Source: Flavobacterium hercynium | GTDB lineage: Bacteria; Bacteroidota; Bacteroidia; Flavobacteriales; Flavobacteriaceae | Length of the DNA: 64,000 bases | Direction: 5' to 3' | Assembly (NCBI RefSeq): GCF_002217285.1 | Contig: NZ_MUGW01000002.1 | Coordinates: 248,001-312,000, forward strand | In this document: positions 27,568 through 37,618 of the stretch, in pieces | Layout of the letters: the number at the start of each line of letters is the position of its first letter | How positions within the stretch are numbered: position 1 is the first letter of the stretch | Notes under the pieces: generated by a model | Seen by the model: only the letters and a program-made list of their open reading frames with translations | Database searches by the model: none | What the model was told of the DNA's origin: nothing | Program-made: the position numbers and the translations under genes

Positions 27568-30500
27568 CTAAGTATTTCTAACTTTTACATGATAGAAAAC
27601 ATTCGGTTTAGTACCAACATGCTCTAATAAATGATACATTCTTTCGCTTTCTGCTAATTTAGCAACCTGGCTTTCTTTATCATTAACATCTCCAAATACC
27701 ATTGCTCCAGAAGAACAAGCAGCTGAACATGCACAAGCATTATTGAATTCATCTTTTGCAACCTCTCTACCTTGACGTTTTGCCTCAAGAATAACAGCTT
27801 GCGTGCTTTGAATACAGAATGAACATTTTTCCATCACTCCACGTGAACGAACGTTTACATCTGGGTTTAACACCATACGACCTAAATCATCATTCATGTG
27901 ATAATCGAATTCACTGTTTTTGTTGTACAAGAACCAGTTGAAACGACGAACTTTATACGGACAGTTGTTTGCACAATAACGAGTTCCAACACATCTGTTG
28001 TATGCCATGTGGTTTTGACCTTGGCGACCGTGAGATGTTGCAGCAACAGGACAAACTGTTTCACACGGTGCGTGGTTACAGTGTTGACACATTACTGGTT
28101 GGAAAGCAACCTGAGGATTGTCTCCTGGTTTTTCCATTTCATTAAATGTAGATAATGAACTAGATAAACCTGCAATATTTTCTTTTCTTTCGTTATCTCC
28201 TTCAAAAGTACTTTCAGAAGAATAGTATCTGTCAATACGCAACCAGTGCATATCACGGCTTCTTCTAACTTCAGCTTTACCAACAACTGGAACGTTGTTT
28301 TCAGCATGACAAGCAATAACACATGCTCCACATCCTGTACAAGCATTTAAGTCAATTGAAAGGTTAAAGTGGTGCCCAGTAGAACGATCAAATGATTCCC
28401 ATAAATCTACAGTAGTAGCTTCTACTTCCTGGTGATCTAATGATACCATTGGTTGTTCGTTCCAATGTTTAGCATCTTGAGTATTAAAGATCTCTAAAGT
28501 AGTTTCTTTAATGATATCTCCTCTACCCATTAATGTTTTCTGTCCTTGAACACAAGCAAACTCATGCTCTCCACTTGCTTTTGCAATGGTAACAGATTGA
28601 ACACTATTGAAGTTTTTATATAAAGCGTAAGCATTTAAACCTACTTGCATTTCTTCTTTTAAAGCCGCTTTACGACCATAACCAACAGCTAAACCAACTG
28701 TTCCAACAGCTTGTCCTGGCTGAACAATTACTGGAACTTTCTCTAATTTTAAACCGTCAGCAGTAGTAATTGTAGCATAACTTCCGTTTAAACCTCCGTT
28801 TGCAACAATTTCGTTTACTAAACCGAATTTTTTAGCATCTTCGTTAGAAACTGTAACGTAGTTATCCCATGAAACTCTAGTAATTGGATCTGGAAACTCT
28901 TGCAACCAAGGGTTGTTTGCTTGTTGTCCATCTCCCATACCTGTTTTAGTGTAAAGGATTAACTCTAAATTATCTGTCGGTGCAGATTTAGCAACCGCTT
29001 TTGCAGCAGAAGCAGAATCAAAAGCTCCAGCAGTTAATGCTGTAGATCCAACAACTAAAACACCATCATGTAAAACTTTATTCCAAGAAGATCCAACAGC
29101 AACAGCAGCTGAATTAACTTTTAAATAATCGTAAAAAGTTCCTGCAACTCCGTTTAATGACAATAAAACATCTTGAAATTGTTTTGTATTGAATATCGGA
29201 CGAATAGTTGGCTGTGTTAAGCTGTATGTTCCTTTAGTAATTTCTACATCACCCCATGATTCTAAATAGTGAGGTGCAGGTGCAGCAATTGTAGTAATAG
29301 AAGCAGTTTCATCTTCTTTTAAAGAGAAAGCAACTGAAGTTTTTACTTTTTTCAATCCATCAACAAAAGAAGCTGAATTTGCTAAAGTATAAACTGGATT
29401 AACTCCACTCATAATTAAAGTATGAACACTTCCAGCATTCATATCTTTTACTAACTGAGCAACAACAGTATTAGAACCTTTTCTAATTTGTCTTGTTCCT
29501 GCAGTACTAAAAGCTTCACTTGCTAGTGCCTGGTTGATAGCTAATACTAACAATTGAGCATTTACATCTTCGATTCCAGAAACTAAAACTCCTTTAGAAC
29601 CTGCAGCTTTTAATTGTTGAGCAGCTTTCACTACTTCAGCTTTGTAAGCTCCTGTTAAAACAACAGGAATAGAAGCTCCAACAACAATGTTATATATTTG
29701 AACCAGTGCTTGCTTTTGATTATCAACGGTCATTGGGACACGTCTGTCAGCAGCAGCTCCTGATAATGTCATATTTGATTCGAACTGAAAATGACGAGAC
29801 ATTTTTCCGTTTTGAGGAATACGTCCTTGTGCATATCCAGCATCATATCCACCACCTTGCCAGTCTCCTAAGAAATCAGCTCCAACAGATACAATTAAAG
29901 ATGCTTTTGAAAAATCGTAATCAACTAAAGCTCTTTCACCATAAACTGTTTGGAATGCATCTAATGCGTCAGATGAAGAAACTGCATCATAAACAACATG
30001 TTTTGCATTTGGGTTTTTAGCGATAAATTCGCCAATTAATTTTTCTGTAGATGGACTCGCTAATGTATTAGTTAATAATACAACTTGTCCTCCTTTTGCT
30101 TTTGCATCAGCAAGACTTGATTTAATTTTTAAATCAACAGCTGACCAGCTGCTATCTTTTCCTTCCAATTTAGGTTCTTTCAAACGCATACTATCATATA
30201 ATGATAAAATAGAAGCGTGAATTCTAGCATTGGCTGAAAACTTAGCACCAGAAATGGTATTGTTTTCAATTTTAATTGGACGACCCTCACGAGTTTTTAC
30301 TAATAAGTTAGCAAAATCAAAACCATCAAAAACAGTTGTTGCATAATAATCTGCAACACCAGGAATGATTTGTTCTGGTTGTAACACATAAGGTATAGAC
30401 TTGTGAACAGGGCCTTCGCATGCTGCAAGCGTTACCGCTGCAGTACTAAACCCTACGTACTTTAAAAAGTCACGACGTGAAGTTCCAGATGAAGCTAATG

Positions 30501-30627
30501 CATCTGCATTTCCTAAGAATTCATCAGTAGGAATTTCTTCAACAAATTCGTTATTTCTAAGCGCCTCAACAATAGAACTATTTTCTAGTTCCTCAACACT
30601 TTTCCAGTATTTTTTGTTTGATGACAT
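27568..30627 (-). CDS. actB: Alternative complex III subunit ActB (molybdopterin-oxidoreductase-like fused to iron-sulfur domain)
   Basis: A 1019-residue fusion. Residues about 1-740 resemble a molybdopterin oxidoreductase catalytic chain that, in alternative complex III, carries no molybdenum cofactor; about 750-1019 is a four-cluster ferredoxin-like domain. Near residue 52 the Tat-type twin-arginine SRRDFLKYVGF precedes a hydrophobic stretch ending in a possible lipobox Cys (TLAACEGP), so it is exported folded and perhaps lipid-anchored. The cluster ligands are CTGCGACVIACHAENN, CQHCNHAPCETVCP, CVGTRYCANNCP, and CSFCIQSTQ plus CACSAACSSG. It follows actA by 33 bp. Electrons would pass from quinol at ActC through these clusters to the ActA haems. 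Confidence 0.96.
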   Translation of the reverse strand: MSSNKKYWKSVEELENSSIVEALRNNEFVEEIPTDEFLGNADALASSGTSRRDFLKYVGFSTAAVTLAACEGPVHKSIPYVLQPEQIIPGVADYYATTVFDGFDFANLLVKTREGRPIKIENNTISGAKFSANARIHASILSLYDSMRLKEPKLEGKDSSWSAVDLKIKSSLADAKAKGGQVVLLTNTLASPSTEKLIGEFIAKNPNAKHVVYDAVSSSDALDAFQTVYGERALVDYDFSKASLIVSVGADFLGDWQGGGYDAGYAQGRIPQNGKMSRHFQFESNMTLSGAAADRRVPMTVDNQKQALVQIYNIVVGASIPVVLTGAYKAEVVKAAQQLKAAGSKGVLVSGIEDVNAQLLVLAINQALASEAFSTAGTRQIRKGSNTVVAQLVKDMNAGSVHTLIMSGVNPVYTLANSASFVDGLKKVKTSVAFSLKEDETASITTIAAPAPHYLESWGDVEITKGTYSLTQPTIRPIFNTKQFQDVLLSLNGVAGTFYDYLKVNSAAVAVGSSWNKVLHDGVLVVGSTALTAGAFDSASAAKAVAKSAPTDNLELILYTKTGMGDGQQANNPWLQEFPDPITRVSWDNYVTVSNEDAKKFGLVNEIVANGGLNGSYATITTADGLKLEKVPVIVQPGQAVGTVGLAVGYGRKAALKEEMQVGLNAYALYKNFNSVQSVTIAKASGEHEFACVQGQKTLMGRGDIIKETTLEIFNTQDAKHWNEQPMVSLDHQEVEATTVDLWESFDRSTGHHFNLSIDLNACTGCGACVIACHAENNVPVVGKAEVRRSRDMHWLRIDRYYSSESTFEGDNERKENIAGLSSSLSTFNEMEKPGDNPQVAFQPVMCQHCNHAPCETVCPVAATSHGRQGQNHMAYNRCVGTRYCANNCPYKVRRFNWFLYNKNSEFDYHMNDDLGRMVLNPDVNVRSRGVMEKCSFCIQSTQAVILEAKRQGREVAKDEFNNACACSAACSSGAMVFGDVNDKESQVAKLAESERMYHLLEHVGTKPNVFYHVKVRNT

Positions 30628-30660
30628 GTGTATATAAATATTAAAATCTTAATAATTCGA

Positions 30661-31989
30661 TTAATAGTGGCATTTACCGCATTCTAAACCTCCCATTTGC
30701 GCTGCAGTCAATTTTTCTACACCGTATTTTTTAGAAAGTTCAGCATGAATTTTATCATAGTATGCATTTCCTTCCATCTTAACATCAGTTTTTCTATGGC
30801 AATCAATACACCATCCCATTGTTAATTGAGAGTATTGCTTCATGATTTCAAATTCCTGCACTGGACCGTGACAAGTTTGACATTCAACACCTGCAACAGA
30901 AACGTGTTGTGAGTGATTGAAATAAACAAAGTCAGGCAAATTATGAATACGAACCCATTTTACAGGTTGTGTTTTTCCTGTATAAGCTTGCTTAGCTTTA
31001 TCCCATCCAACAGCATCATATAACTTTTGGATTTGAGCATCGTAAAATGCTTTGCTGTACTCTGGAGTAGCTGTAGTTTCAGCAACTTCAGAAATATTTT
31101 TATGACAGTTCATACAAACATTTAATGACGGAATACCAGCATTTTTACTTACACGAGCAGCAGAGTGACAATATTTACAATTGATCTCGTTGTCTCCAGC
31201 GTGTATTTTATGAGAGTAGTGAATTGGCTGAATTGGCTCATAGTTCTGATCTACACCAACTTGCATCAAGAATCCGTACACAAAGTAACCACTTGCTAAA
31301 AGTAAAAATATAGCTGTAACCAGTACTAAGAATTGATTTCTTGCAAAAGCTTTCCAGATTGGAATTCTAGCTTCTTTAGGAGCAACTACAATACCATTAT
31401 TACTTGCTACTTTAGTCAATACTTTGTTTACCATAAACAACATAACAACTAAAATTGCCATAACAAGAGCAAGAGCACCTAATATAATGTTATTAGAAAT
31501 ACCGCTTCCCTCTTGAACACCACCCGTTGGCAATGCTCCAGGAGCACCAGCAGCAGGTTCTGCTTTTGGCTCAGAAGTATAAGCGATAATATTATCAATA
31601 TCACCTTCTGATAATTGAGGAAATGAAGTCATTACTGACTTATTATTTTCTTCAAACAATTTAACTGCAGCAGGATCTCCTGCTTTAATCATCTCAGAAC
31701 TATTGTGAATCCACTTGTAAAGCCAAGCCATTTCGTGCTTTGCAGCAACTCCTCTTAAAGCAGGACCTGTTGATTTAGCATCTAGTTTGTGACATGCAGC
31801 GCAATTTGCATTAAAAAGTTCTTTCCCTTTTACTGGATCACCACCTGCAGTTGCAGCCGGAGCAGCAGCATCAGGTGCTGCAGGAGCAGCAGCTTCTTGA
31901 GCAAATGAGCTTAGGGAGAAAATCATCGTTAGCGATAAGCTAAGGAATAATTTTCTTGAGATCGAATTATGGTTACCCACCTTTTTCAT
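30661..31989 (-). CDS. actA: Alternative complex III subunit ActA, multihaem cytochrome c with N-terminal monohaem domain
   Basis: First gene of the act-cox operon; 442 residues with a signal peptide ending SSFAQ (residue 31). Two parts are visible. Residues about 50-140 are a class I monohaem cytochrome (GKELFNANCAACHKLDAKST), followed by a Pro/Ala-rich linker and a membrane helix near 166-188. After a second helix near 220-240, the C-terminal half is a cytochrome c3-like multihaem domain with CKYCH, CMNCH, CQTCH, CIDCH and, at the very end, CGKCHY. That makes six CXXCH motifs in total, one more than a plain pentahaem ActA; the fused monohaem domain may hand electrons to the oxidase. A strong promoter lies at 32076-32104. 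Confidence 0.95.
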   Translation of the reverse strand: MKKVGNHNSISRKLFLSLSLTMIFSLSSFAQEAAAPAAPDAAAPAATAGGDPVKGKELFNANCAACHKLDAKSTGPALRGVAAKHEMAWLYKWIHNSSEMIKAGDPAAVKLFEENNKSVMTSFPQLSEGDIDNIIAYTSEPKAEPAAGAPGALPTGGVQEGSGISNNIILGALALVMAILVVMLFMVNKVLTKVASNNGIVVAPKEARIPIWKAFARNQFLVLVTAIFLLLASGYFVYGFLMQVGVDQNYEPIQPIHYSHKIHAGDNEINCKYCHSAARVSKNAGIPSLNVCMNCHKNISEVAETTATPEYSKAFYDAQIQKLYDAVGWDKAKQAYTGKTQPVKWVRIHNLPDFVYFNHSQHVSVAGVECQTCHGPVQEFEIMKQYSQLTMGWCIDCHRKTDVKMEGNAYYDKIHAELSKKYGVEKLTAAQMGGLECGKCHY

Positions 31990-32075
31990 ATAGTATAAAA
32001 TTATCTACTAATTTTTGGTATGATTTTTTCTGTAATAAACACAGCAAAACCTAACACCTTTTTTTAAAACTTGCA

Positions 32076-32104
32076 CAAAAATACGACTTATGAACTATTC
32101 TCAA
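32076..32104 (-). promoter_or_regulatory. Promoter of the actABCDEF-coxB-ctaD operon
   Basis: On the minus strand TTG (32104-32102), an 18-bp spacer and TATTTTTG (32083-32076) match both Bacteroidetes promoter boxes. It would give a leader of about 80 nt before actA. It is back to back with the promoter of the SPOR gene at 32162-32189. Confidence 0.75.
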
Positions 32105-32161
32105 AACCTTAAAATACTCTTAAATATCAATTTATATCAATTCTAAATAATATTGAATTTT

Positions 32162-32189
32162 TTGATATAAATTTTAAATACTATTTTTG
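32162..32189 (+). promoter_or_regulatory. Promoter of the SPOR-domain gene
   Basis: TTG (32162-32164), a 17-bp spacer and TATTTTTG (32182-32189) match the Bacteroidetes consensus. The -7 box contains a TTG codon (32187) that could be mistaken for a start, so the promoter itself supports the downstream ATG at 32208. Confidence 0.75.
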
Positions 32190-32207
32190 CATAAAAACCA
32201 TCACATT

Positions 32208-32597
32208 ATGAGAATTTTAACCCCGTCCAAGAGCGTTTTATTAACTTTATTCATTGTCACTTTAGCAAATACCATTAATGCTCAAGATCAAAATTTAACA
32301 GTTAATCAAGACCCTAAATTCGAACAGCTTTTAAACACTAAACGCAAAATTAACACGTCGATAAGCACAAACGATACTTATAAAATTCAAATATTCAGCG
32401 GAAAGAGCGAAGAAGCAAAAAAGACGCTGAATGACTTTAAAAGAGAATATACTGACATCGATGGCACTATCATTTTCAACACTCCTAATTACAAAGTATG
32501 GGTTGGAAATTTCAGAACAAGAATAGAGGCCGAACGTAATTTAGCAGACATCAAGAAAAGATACACTAGCGTGTTTTTGATCAAACCAAGTAAATAA
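32208..32597 (+). CDS. SPOR-domain exported protein
   Basis: A 129-residue protein with a signal peptide (LTPSKSVLLTLFIVTLANTI, cleaved after NAQ) and a C-terminal SPOR domain (about residues 55-127, YKIQIFSGKSEEAKKTLNDF and NYKVWVGNFRTRIEAERNLA). SPOR domains bind peptidoglycan strands lacking stem peptides and often locate proteins to the septum; here the protein is little more than that domain in the periplasm. The ATG at 32208 is preferred over an upstream TTG at 32187, which lies inside the -7 box. It is a single gene with its own promoter and a terminator at 32605-32623. A specific partner is not visible. Confidence 0.88.
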   Translation: MRILTPSKSVLLTLFIVTLANTINAQDQNLTVNQDPKFEQLLNTKRKINTSISTNDTYKIQIFSGKSEEAKKTLNDFKREYTDIDGTIIFNTPNYKVWVGNFRTRIEAERNLADIKKRYTSVFLIKPSK

Positions 32598-32604
32598 AAA
32601 CATA

Positions 32605-32629
32605 AGCCGCTTTATTAGCGGCTTTTTTT
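32605..32629 (+). terminator. Terminator of the SPOR gene
   Basis: A perfect 7-bp stem AGCCGCT (32605-32611) with AGCGGCT (32617-32623), loop TTATT, followed by a run of T residues on the plus strand. Confidence 0.85.
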
Positions 32630-32740
32630 ATGCCTTAACGTCAAAAAAACTAAATCTAGCATTAGTCATACAAATAAGAAATAATCGCTTAAAACAACAC
32701 CAATCCCCCATAAAACATTAACTAAATTGTACAAACAAAA

Positions 32741-32764
32741 AAGTCCCAATTTTCATTGGGACTT
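32741..32764 (-). terminator. Terminator of the rimP-nusA-infB operon
   Basis: A perfect 10-bp stem AAGTCCCAAT (32741-32750) with ATTGGGACTT (32755-32764) and loop TTTC. A-runs on the left and T-runs on the right make it work in both directions; infB ends 21 bp away. Confidence 0.85.
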
Positions 32765-32784
32765 TTTTAATTTATATCGAAATT

Positions 32785-35670
32785 TTATTTCAATTTCTTT
32801 TTAATAGCAACTTCATGGTACGCTTCAATAACATCTCTTTCTTCGATGTCATTATATCCTTTAATCTGGATACCACAATCGTAACCTTTAGAAACTTCTC
32901 TAACATCATCTTTGAAACGTTTCAATGCCACAAGCTCACCTGTATGCACCACTACTCCTTCTCTGATAACTCGTATTTTAGAAGTTCTCATAATTTTACC
33001 ATCCATCACCATACAACCAGCGATTGAACCCACTTTAGAAATTTTGAATATCTCACGAATTTCAGCAGTTCCTAAAATTTCTTCTTTCATTTCAGGAGCT
33101 AACATTCCTTCCATTGCATCTTTCAAGTCATCGATAGCAGCGTAGATAATAGAATAGTAACGGATATCGATTTCTTCTTTATCTGCAAGCTGTCTCGCAT
33201 TTCCAGCAGGACGAACGTTAAATCCAATAATGATTGCATCAGAAGCAGAAGCCAACATAACGTCAGTTTCAGTAATCGCTCCAACACCTTTATGGATAAT
33301 ATTAATTTGAATTTCTTCAGTAGAAAGTTTAGAGAACGAATCTGATAATGCTTCAACAGATCCATCAACGTCTCCTTTAAGGATCACGTTCAATTCTTTA
33401 AACTGACCAAGAGCAATACGACGACCAATTTCATCAAGTGTAATGTGTCTTTGTGTACGTACTGATTGTTCACGCATTAATTGAGAACGTTTAGATGCAA
33501 TTTGTTTCGCTTCTTTTTCGTCTTCAAATACATTGAACTTATCACCCGCAGTTGCAGCTCCATCTAAACCAAGAACTGATACCGGAGTAGAAGGTCCAGC
33601 TTCTTTTACAATATGTCCACGTTCATCATGCATAGCTTTAATTTTACCATGATGCTTACCAGCCAACATATAATCTCCTACTTTTAAAGTTCCGTGTTGA
33701 ACTAATATTGTAGAAACGTATCCTTTTCCTTTATCTAAAAATGCCTCAACAACAGTTCCTTGAGCAGCTTTATTAGGATTAGATTTCAAATCTAAGATTT
33801 CAGCCTCTAACAATACTTTTTCTAATAATTCTTTTACACCTGTACCAACTTTAGCAGAGATATCGTGTGATTGGATTTTTCCACCCCAATCTTCAACTAA
33901 TAAATTCATACTTGCCAAACGCTCTTTGATTTTTTCAACATTAGCATTTGGTTTATCAATTTTATTGATAGCAAATATAATTGGCACACCCGCAGCTTGT
34001 GCGTGTGAAATTGCCTCTTTTGTTTGTGGCATGATATCATCATCCGCAGCAACAACAATAATAGCAATATCGGTTACCTGAGCTCCACGCGCACGCATAG
34101 CGGTAAACGCCTCGTGACCCGGTGTATCTAAGAAAGCAATCTTTTGACCATTATCTAAAGTTACTCCATAAGCTCCAATGTGCTGTGTAATACCTCCTGA
34201 CTCACCAGCGATAACATTTTCTTTACGGATATAATCCAGTAAAGATGTTTTACCGTGATCGACGTGACCCATTACAGTAACAATCGGCGCTCTAACAACT
34301 AAATCTTCTTCTTTATCTTCTACTACTTCAATAGCCTCTTCGATATCTACTGTAATAAACTCAACTTCGTAACCAAACTCATCAGCTACAATAGTTAATG
34401 TTTCAGCATCTAAACGTTGGTTCATGGTAACCATGATACCAAGAGACATACAAGTTCCAATTACTTTAGTAATCGGCACATCCATCATAATTGCAATTTC
34501 ACCTACAGTAACAAATTCAGTAACTTTAATTGTTTTACTTCCTTCGTCAAGTGCTCTTTGCTCTTCATCAGATTTCTGACGGTGCGTATCTCTTTTATCT
34601 CTTCTGTATTTAGCAGCTTTTGATTTACCACCTTTACCTTGAAGTTTTTCAAGAGTTTCTCTAATTTGGTTTTTTACTTCCTCTTCTGTAGGCTCAACTT
34701 TAGCCACAATCGCAGGACGATTACCTTTTACAAAACCAGGTCTTGCACTTCTATTAGCATTAAAACCTCCACCACCAGTATTTGGCGTAATCTTATTAGG
34801 ATTTGGAGTTCCCGGAGCATTTCCTGTAGCAGGTTTTTGTGCACCCGGAGTTCCTGGTTTAGGAATAATTCTTTTACGCTTATTTTTATTAGCGTTATTT
34901 GCCGCACCCGGAGTTCCAGGTTTATTTGGCGTTATCTTAGGATCTTCTTTCTTTTTCTTAGGCTTATTAAATTGAGATAAATCAATTGTTTGCCCAGTAA
35001 GTGTAGTTCCTGATAATTTTTGATATTGTGTAGTGATCGTTTCCTCAGCAGTTGTAGGATCAGTTGACACAATTGGCTCCTGTGCTGTTTTAGGCGCTTC
35101 TACTTTCACTTCTTTTACTTCTTTTTTCTCAGCAACAACAGGTTTTTCAACCTTTTTTTCCTCAGAAACTACAGGAGCTGTTTGCTCAGGCTGTACTGCT
35201 TCTTTTTGGACAGGTTTTTCTTCTTGAGATGGAGTAACAACAACTTTAGGTTCTTCCGCTTTAACCGGCTCCTCAACTGGAGGCGCAACGACTGCAGGCT
35301 TTTTAGGATTCAAATCAATTTTACCTACTTGAACAGGACCTGTTACAACAGCTTTCGCTTTTATAATTTCTTGTTGTTTTTGGCGCTCCTCTTCTTGTCT
35401 GCGTTTGTCTTCAATTTCTTTCTCACGTTCAACACGTAATGCCTCTTTTTCTTTTCTTTTCTCTTCTCCTACCTCTTTAGAAGCTTCCTTATTCCCCTTA
35501 TCGCCCGCAAATTGGCTTTGTAGGATATTAAATTCGCTATCAGAAATTTTCGCATTTGGATTTGCATCAATAGCAATTCCCTTATCTTTTAGATAATCAA
35601 CAGCTCTTTCTAACGAAATATTTAATTCCCTTAAAACCTTGTTTATTCTTATTACTCTCTCTTCAGACAT
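32785..35670 (-). CDS. infB: Translation initiation factor IF-2
   Basis: IF-2 (961 residues) delivers initiator fMet-tRNA to the 30S subunit. The N-terminal IF2N-type module is about residues 1-55 ([20 protein letters not shown]). A long low-complexity linker (about 60-350) is Lys/Glu/Pro-rich and contains a Gly-Thr-Pro-Gly segment ([15 protein letters not shown]). The GTPase domain begins near residue 455 with G1 [12 protein letters not shown], switch [10 protein letters not shown] and NKIDKP. Domains II, III and IV follow and the C-terminus holds the fMet-tRNA-binding fold. It is the last gene of rimP-nusA-infB, 48 bp after nusA. The long N-terminal linker is normal for Bacteroidetes. Confidence 0.97.
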   Translation of the reverse strand: MSEERVIRINKVLRELNISLERAVDYLKDKGIAIDANPNAKISDSEFNILQSQFAGDKGNKEASKEVGEEKRKEKEALRVEREKEIEDKRRQEEERQKQQEIIKAKAVVTGPVQVGKIDLNPKKPAVVAPPVEEPVKAEEPKVVVTPSQEEKPVQKEAVQPEQTAPVVSEEKKVEKPVVAEKKEVKEVKVEAPKTAQEPIVSTDPTTAEETITTQYQKLSGTTLTGQTIDLSQFNKPKKKKEDPKITPNKPGTPGAANNANKNKRKRIIPKPGTPGAQKPATGNAPGTPNPNKITPNTGGGGFNANRSARPGFVKGNRPAIVAKVEPTEEEVKNQIRETLEKLQGKGGKSKAAKYRRDKRDTHRQKSDEEQRALDEGSKTIKVTEFVTVGEIAIMMDVPITKVIGTCMSLGIMVTMNQRLDAETLTIVADEFGYEVEFITVDIEEAIEVVEDKEEDLVVRAPIVTVMGHVDHGKTSLLDYIRKENVIAGESGGITQHIGAYGVTLDNGQKIAFLDTPGHEAFTAMRARGAQVTDIAIIVVAADDDIMPQTKEAISHAQAAGVPIIFAINKIDKPNANVEKIKERLASMNLLVEDWGGKIQSHDISAKVGTGVKELLEKVLLEAEILDLKSNPNKAAQGTVVEAFLDKGKGYVSTILVQHGTLKVGDYMLAGKHHGKIKAMHDERGHIVKEAGPSTPVSVLGLDGAATAGDKFNVFEDEKEAKQIASKRSQLMREQSVRTQRHITLDEIGRRIALGQFKELNVILKGDVDGSVEALSDSFSKLSTEEIQINIIHKGVGAITETDVMLASASDAIIIGFNVRPAGNARQLADKEEIDIRYYSIIYAAIDDLKDAMEGMLAPEMKEEILGTAEIREIFKISKVGSIAGCMVMDGKIMRTSKIRVIREGVVVHTGELVALKRFKDDVREVSKGYDCGIQIKGYNDIEERDVIEAYHEVAIKKKLK

Positions 35671-35718
35671 ATAACCTTTTTATTATTACCTTTTTCGTTG
35701 TGTTGTTAGAGCAGATAA

Positions 35719-36966
35719 CTAGCTATCAAACTCTTCTTTTAGTATTTTCATAACATCAAGAATAGTTTCCTCTTCTAAATCTGTTCTTCTTACTAAATCT
35801 TCTACTTCTTGCTTTAAGATACTTCTAGCTGTATCTAAACCAATTTTTGCAAATTCTTCTATTACCCAGCCTTCAATTTCATCTGAAAACTCAGTTAATT
35901 CAACGTCGTCATCTTCACCACTAGCAACATCACCTTCTCTGATGACATCTAACTCGTAACCTGTTAACTGACCCGCTAATTTTATATTATGCCCACCTCT
36001 ACCAATTGCTTTAGAAACTTCTTCTAATTTCAAGAAAACTTCAGCTCTTTTGTTTTCTTCATCAATTTTGATAGAAGAAACTTTAGCAGGACTTAAAGCT
36101 CTCGTAATAAACAATTGGATATTGTTTGTATAATTGATTACATCAATATTCTCGTTTCCTAACTCACGAACGATTCCGTGGATACGAGATCCTTTCATAC
36201 CAACACATGCTCCAACAGGATCAATTCTGTCATCGTATGAATCTACAGCTACTTTTGCTTTTTCACCAGGAATACGTACTACGTTTTTAACCATAATTAA
36301 ACCGTCAAAAACTTCCGGAATTTCTTGCTCAAACAATTTCTCTAAGAACTTTTCAGAAGTTCTAGACATAATAATTTGAGGTTTATTTCCTTTTAATTCA
36401 ACACTTTCAATGATTCCACGAACGTTATCTCCTTTACGGAAAAAGTCAGATGGAATTTGTTTTTCTTTTGGAAGTACAATTTCATTTCCTTCATCATCCA
36501 CAAGGATAACTACTCTAGGACGAACGTGATGCACTTCTGCAGTATAAATATCACCAATAATATCTTTAAATTGCTTGTAAAGATTTGTATTATCGTGTTC
36601 GTGAATTTTAGATATTAAGTTTTGGCGTAAAGCCAAAATAGCTCTTCTTCCTAAATCAATTAATTTTACCTCTTCAGAAACTTCTTCACCAATTTCAAAA
36701 TCCGCTTCAATCATTCTCGCTTCAGTCAAGGTAATTTCCTCGTTTTCAAAATCCAGATCTTCATCAGCAACGATTACTCTTCTTCTCCATATCTCCATAT
36801 CTCCTTTATCAGGATTTATAATAATGTCAAAGTTATCATCAGAACCGTATTTTTTCTTCAATGCATTTCTAAAAACGTCCTCTAAAATTGCCATAAGCGT
36901 TACACGATCAATAAGTTTATTATCTTTAAACTCTGAGAATGAATCGATTAATGCTAAATTTTCCAT
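35719..36966 (-). CDS. nusA: Transcription termination/antitermination factor NusA
   Basis: NusA (415 residues) binds RNA polymerase and controls pausing, termination and antitermination. It has the N-terminal polymerase-binding domain (about 1-130), an S1 domain (about 130-205), and two KH domains (GACVGMKGSRIHGIVRELG and AIGRGGHNIKLAGQL). It lacks the C-terminal acidic repeats of the E. coli protein, as is usual for Bacteroidetes. The gene follows rimP by 13 bp and precedes infB. The operon leader carries a hairpin plus U-tract (37458-37478), so NusA might act on its own expression; this is an inference. Confidence 0.97.
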   Translation of the reverse strand: MENLALIDSFSEFKDNKLIDRVTLMAILEDVFRNALKKKYGSDDNFDIIINPDKGDMEIWRRRVIVADEDLDFENEEITLTEARMIEADFEIGEEVSEEVKLIDLGRRAILALRQNLISKIHEHDNTNLYKQFKDIIGDIYTAEVHHVRPRVVILVDDEGNEIVLPKEKQIPSDFFRKGDNVRGIIESVELKGNKPQIIMSRTSEKFLEKLFEQEIPEVFDGLIMVKNVVRIPGEKAKVAVDSYDDRIDPVGACVGMKGSRIHGIVRELGNENIDVINYTNNIQLFITRALSPAKVSSIKIDEENKRAEVFLKLEEVSKAIGRGGHNIKLAGQLTGYELDVIREGDVASGEDDDVELTEFSDEIEGWVIEEFAKIGLDTARSILKQEVEDLVRRTDLEEETILDVMKILKEEFDS

Positions 36967-36979
36967 GCGAATTCTTTAA

Positions 36980-37444
36980 TTAAAATGTTACTGTAACAAT
37001 TGCCTCTTTAATTTCTGTATAAGGTATTTGTTGCTCTTTTTGAACTGTTTCTTTTCCTTTTCCTACTTTTTTCGGTTCTCGTGCTTTCCAAGACAAAATT
37101 ATAAAAACATCGTTAGCTTCCACTAATTCTGCTTCAATTTTTTCAGTTTTTGTAGTAACAATCAATGTTCTACCTACATTTTTAACGTATTGTCTTGTCA
37201 TTTTCAAAGGAGATCCTACTCCAACCGATGCCACTTCAAGAGAAAAATCCTGCTCTTCACGATCCAGATTATTCTCAATTGCACGACTAATATCGATACA
37301 ATCCTGCAAGGCTACTCCATTATCTCCGTCTAAACCTACACTAATTTTGAAAGAATCAGAAATAGCCAGATCAATCAAGAAAATTGATGGCTTTTCTAAA
37401 AGAGCTTCCGTAATTAATTCGTTTACTTTTTCTTTAAATGTCAT
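36980..37444 (-). CDS. rimP: Ribosome maturation factor RimP
   Basis: RimP (154 residues from ATG at 37444) helps assemble the 30S subunit. Family features are visible in the N-terminal domain ([20 protein letters not shown] and [23 protein letters not shown]), followed by an Sm-like C-terminal domain. An in-frame ATG at 37480 would add 12 residues ([12 protein letters not shown]), but it lies inside the leader hairpin and these residues have no family counterpart, so 37444 is preferred. First gene of rimP-nusA-infB, with a strong promoter at 37507-37534. Confidence 0.93.
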   Translation of the reverse strand: MTFKEKVNELITEALLEKPSIFLIDLAISDSFKISVGLDGDNGVALQDCIDISRAIENNLDREEQDFSLEVASVGVGSPLKMTRQYVKNVGRTLIVTTKTEKIEAELVEANDVFIILSWKAREPKKVGKGKETVQKEQQIPYTEIKEAIVTVTF

Positions 37445-37457
37445 AATTTTATAAAAA

Positions 37458-37478
37458 GAGGGGACACTTAGTCCCCTC
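37458..37478 (-). promoter_or_regulatory. Terminator-like hairpin in the rimP-nusA-infB leader (candidate attenuator)
   Basis: A perfect 8-bp stem, GAGGGGAC (37458-37465) with GTCCCCTC (37471-37478), six-nt loop. Read on the minus strand it is followed at once by TTTTT and then the rimP ATG 14 bp later. It lies downstream of the operon promoter, so it is in the leader, not after another gene. Confidence 0.7.
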
Positions 37479-37506
37479 ATTATTTAGATTTTAATAAATA
37501 ACGGTG

Positions 37507-37534
37507 CAAATATAGTGTTTTTTTTATAAATCAA
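37507..37534 (-). promoter_or_regulatory. Promoter of rimP-nusA-infB
   Basis: On the minus strand TTG (37534-37532), a 17-bp spacer and TATATTTG (37514-37507) fit the Bacteroidetes consensus exactly. The predicted transcript begins near 37500, about 55 nt before the rimP start. Confidence 0.8.
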
Positions 37535-37618
37535 AATAAATACATTGCTCTAAAAATATTTTCTATCTTTATCAATACTATAAAACAACAGAAATTTATA
37601 TTATTAAATCCCAAAAAC

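Noticed and set aside
32187..32207. TTG start for the SPOR gene
   Set aside because: The codon lies inside the -7 promoter box, so it cannot be in the transcript.
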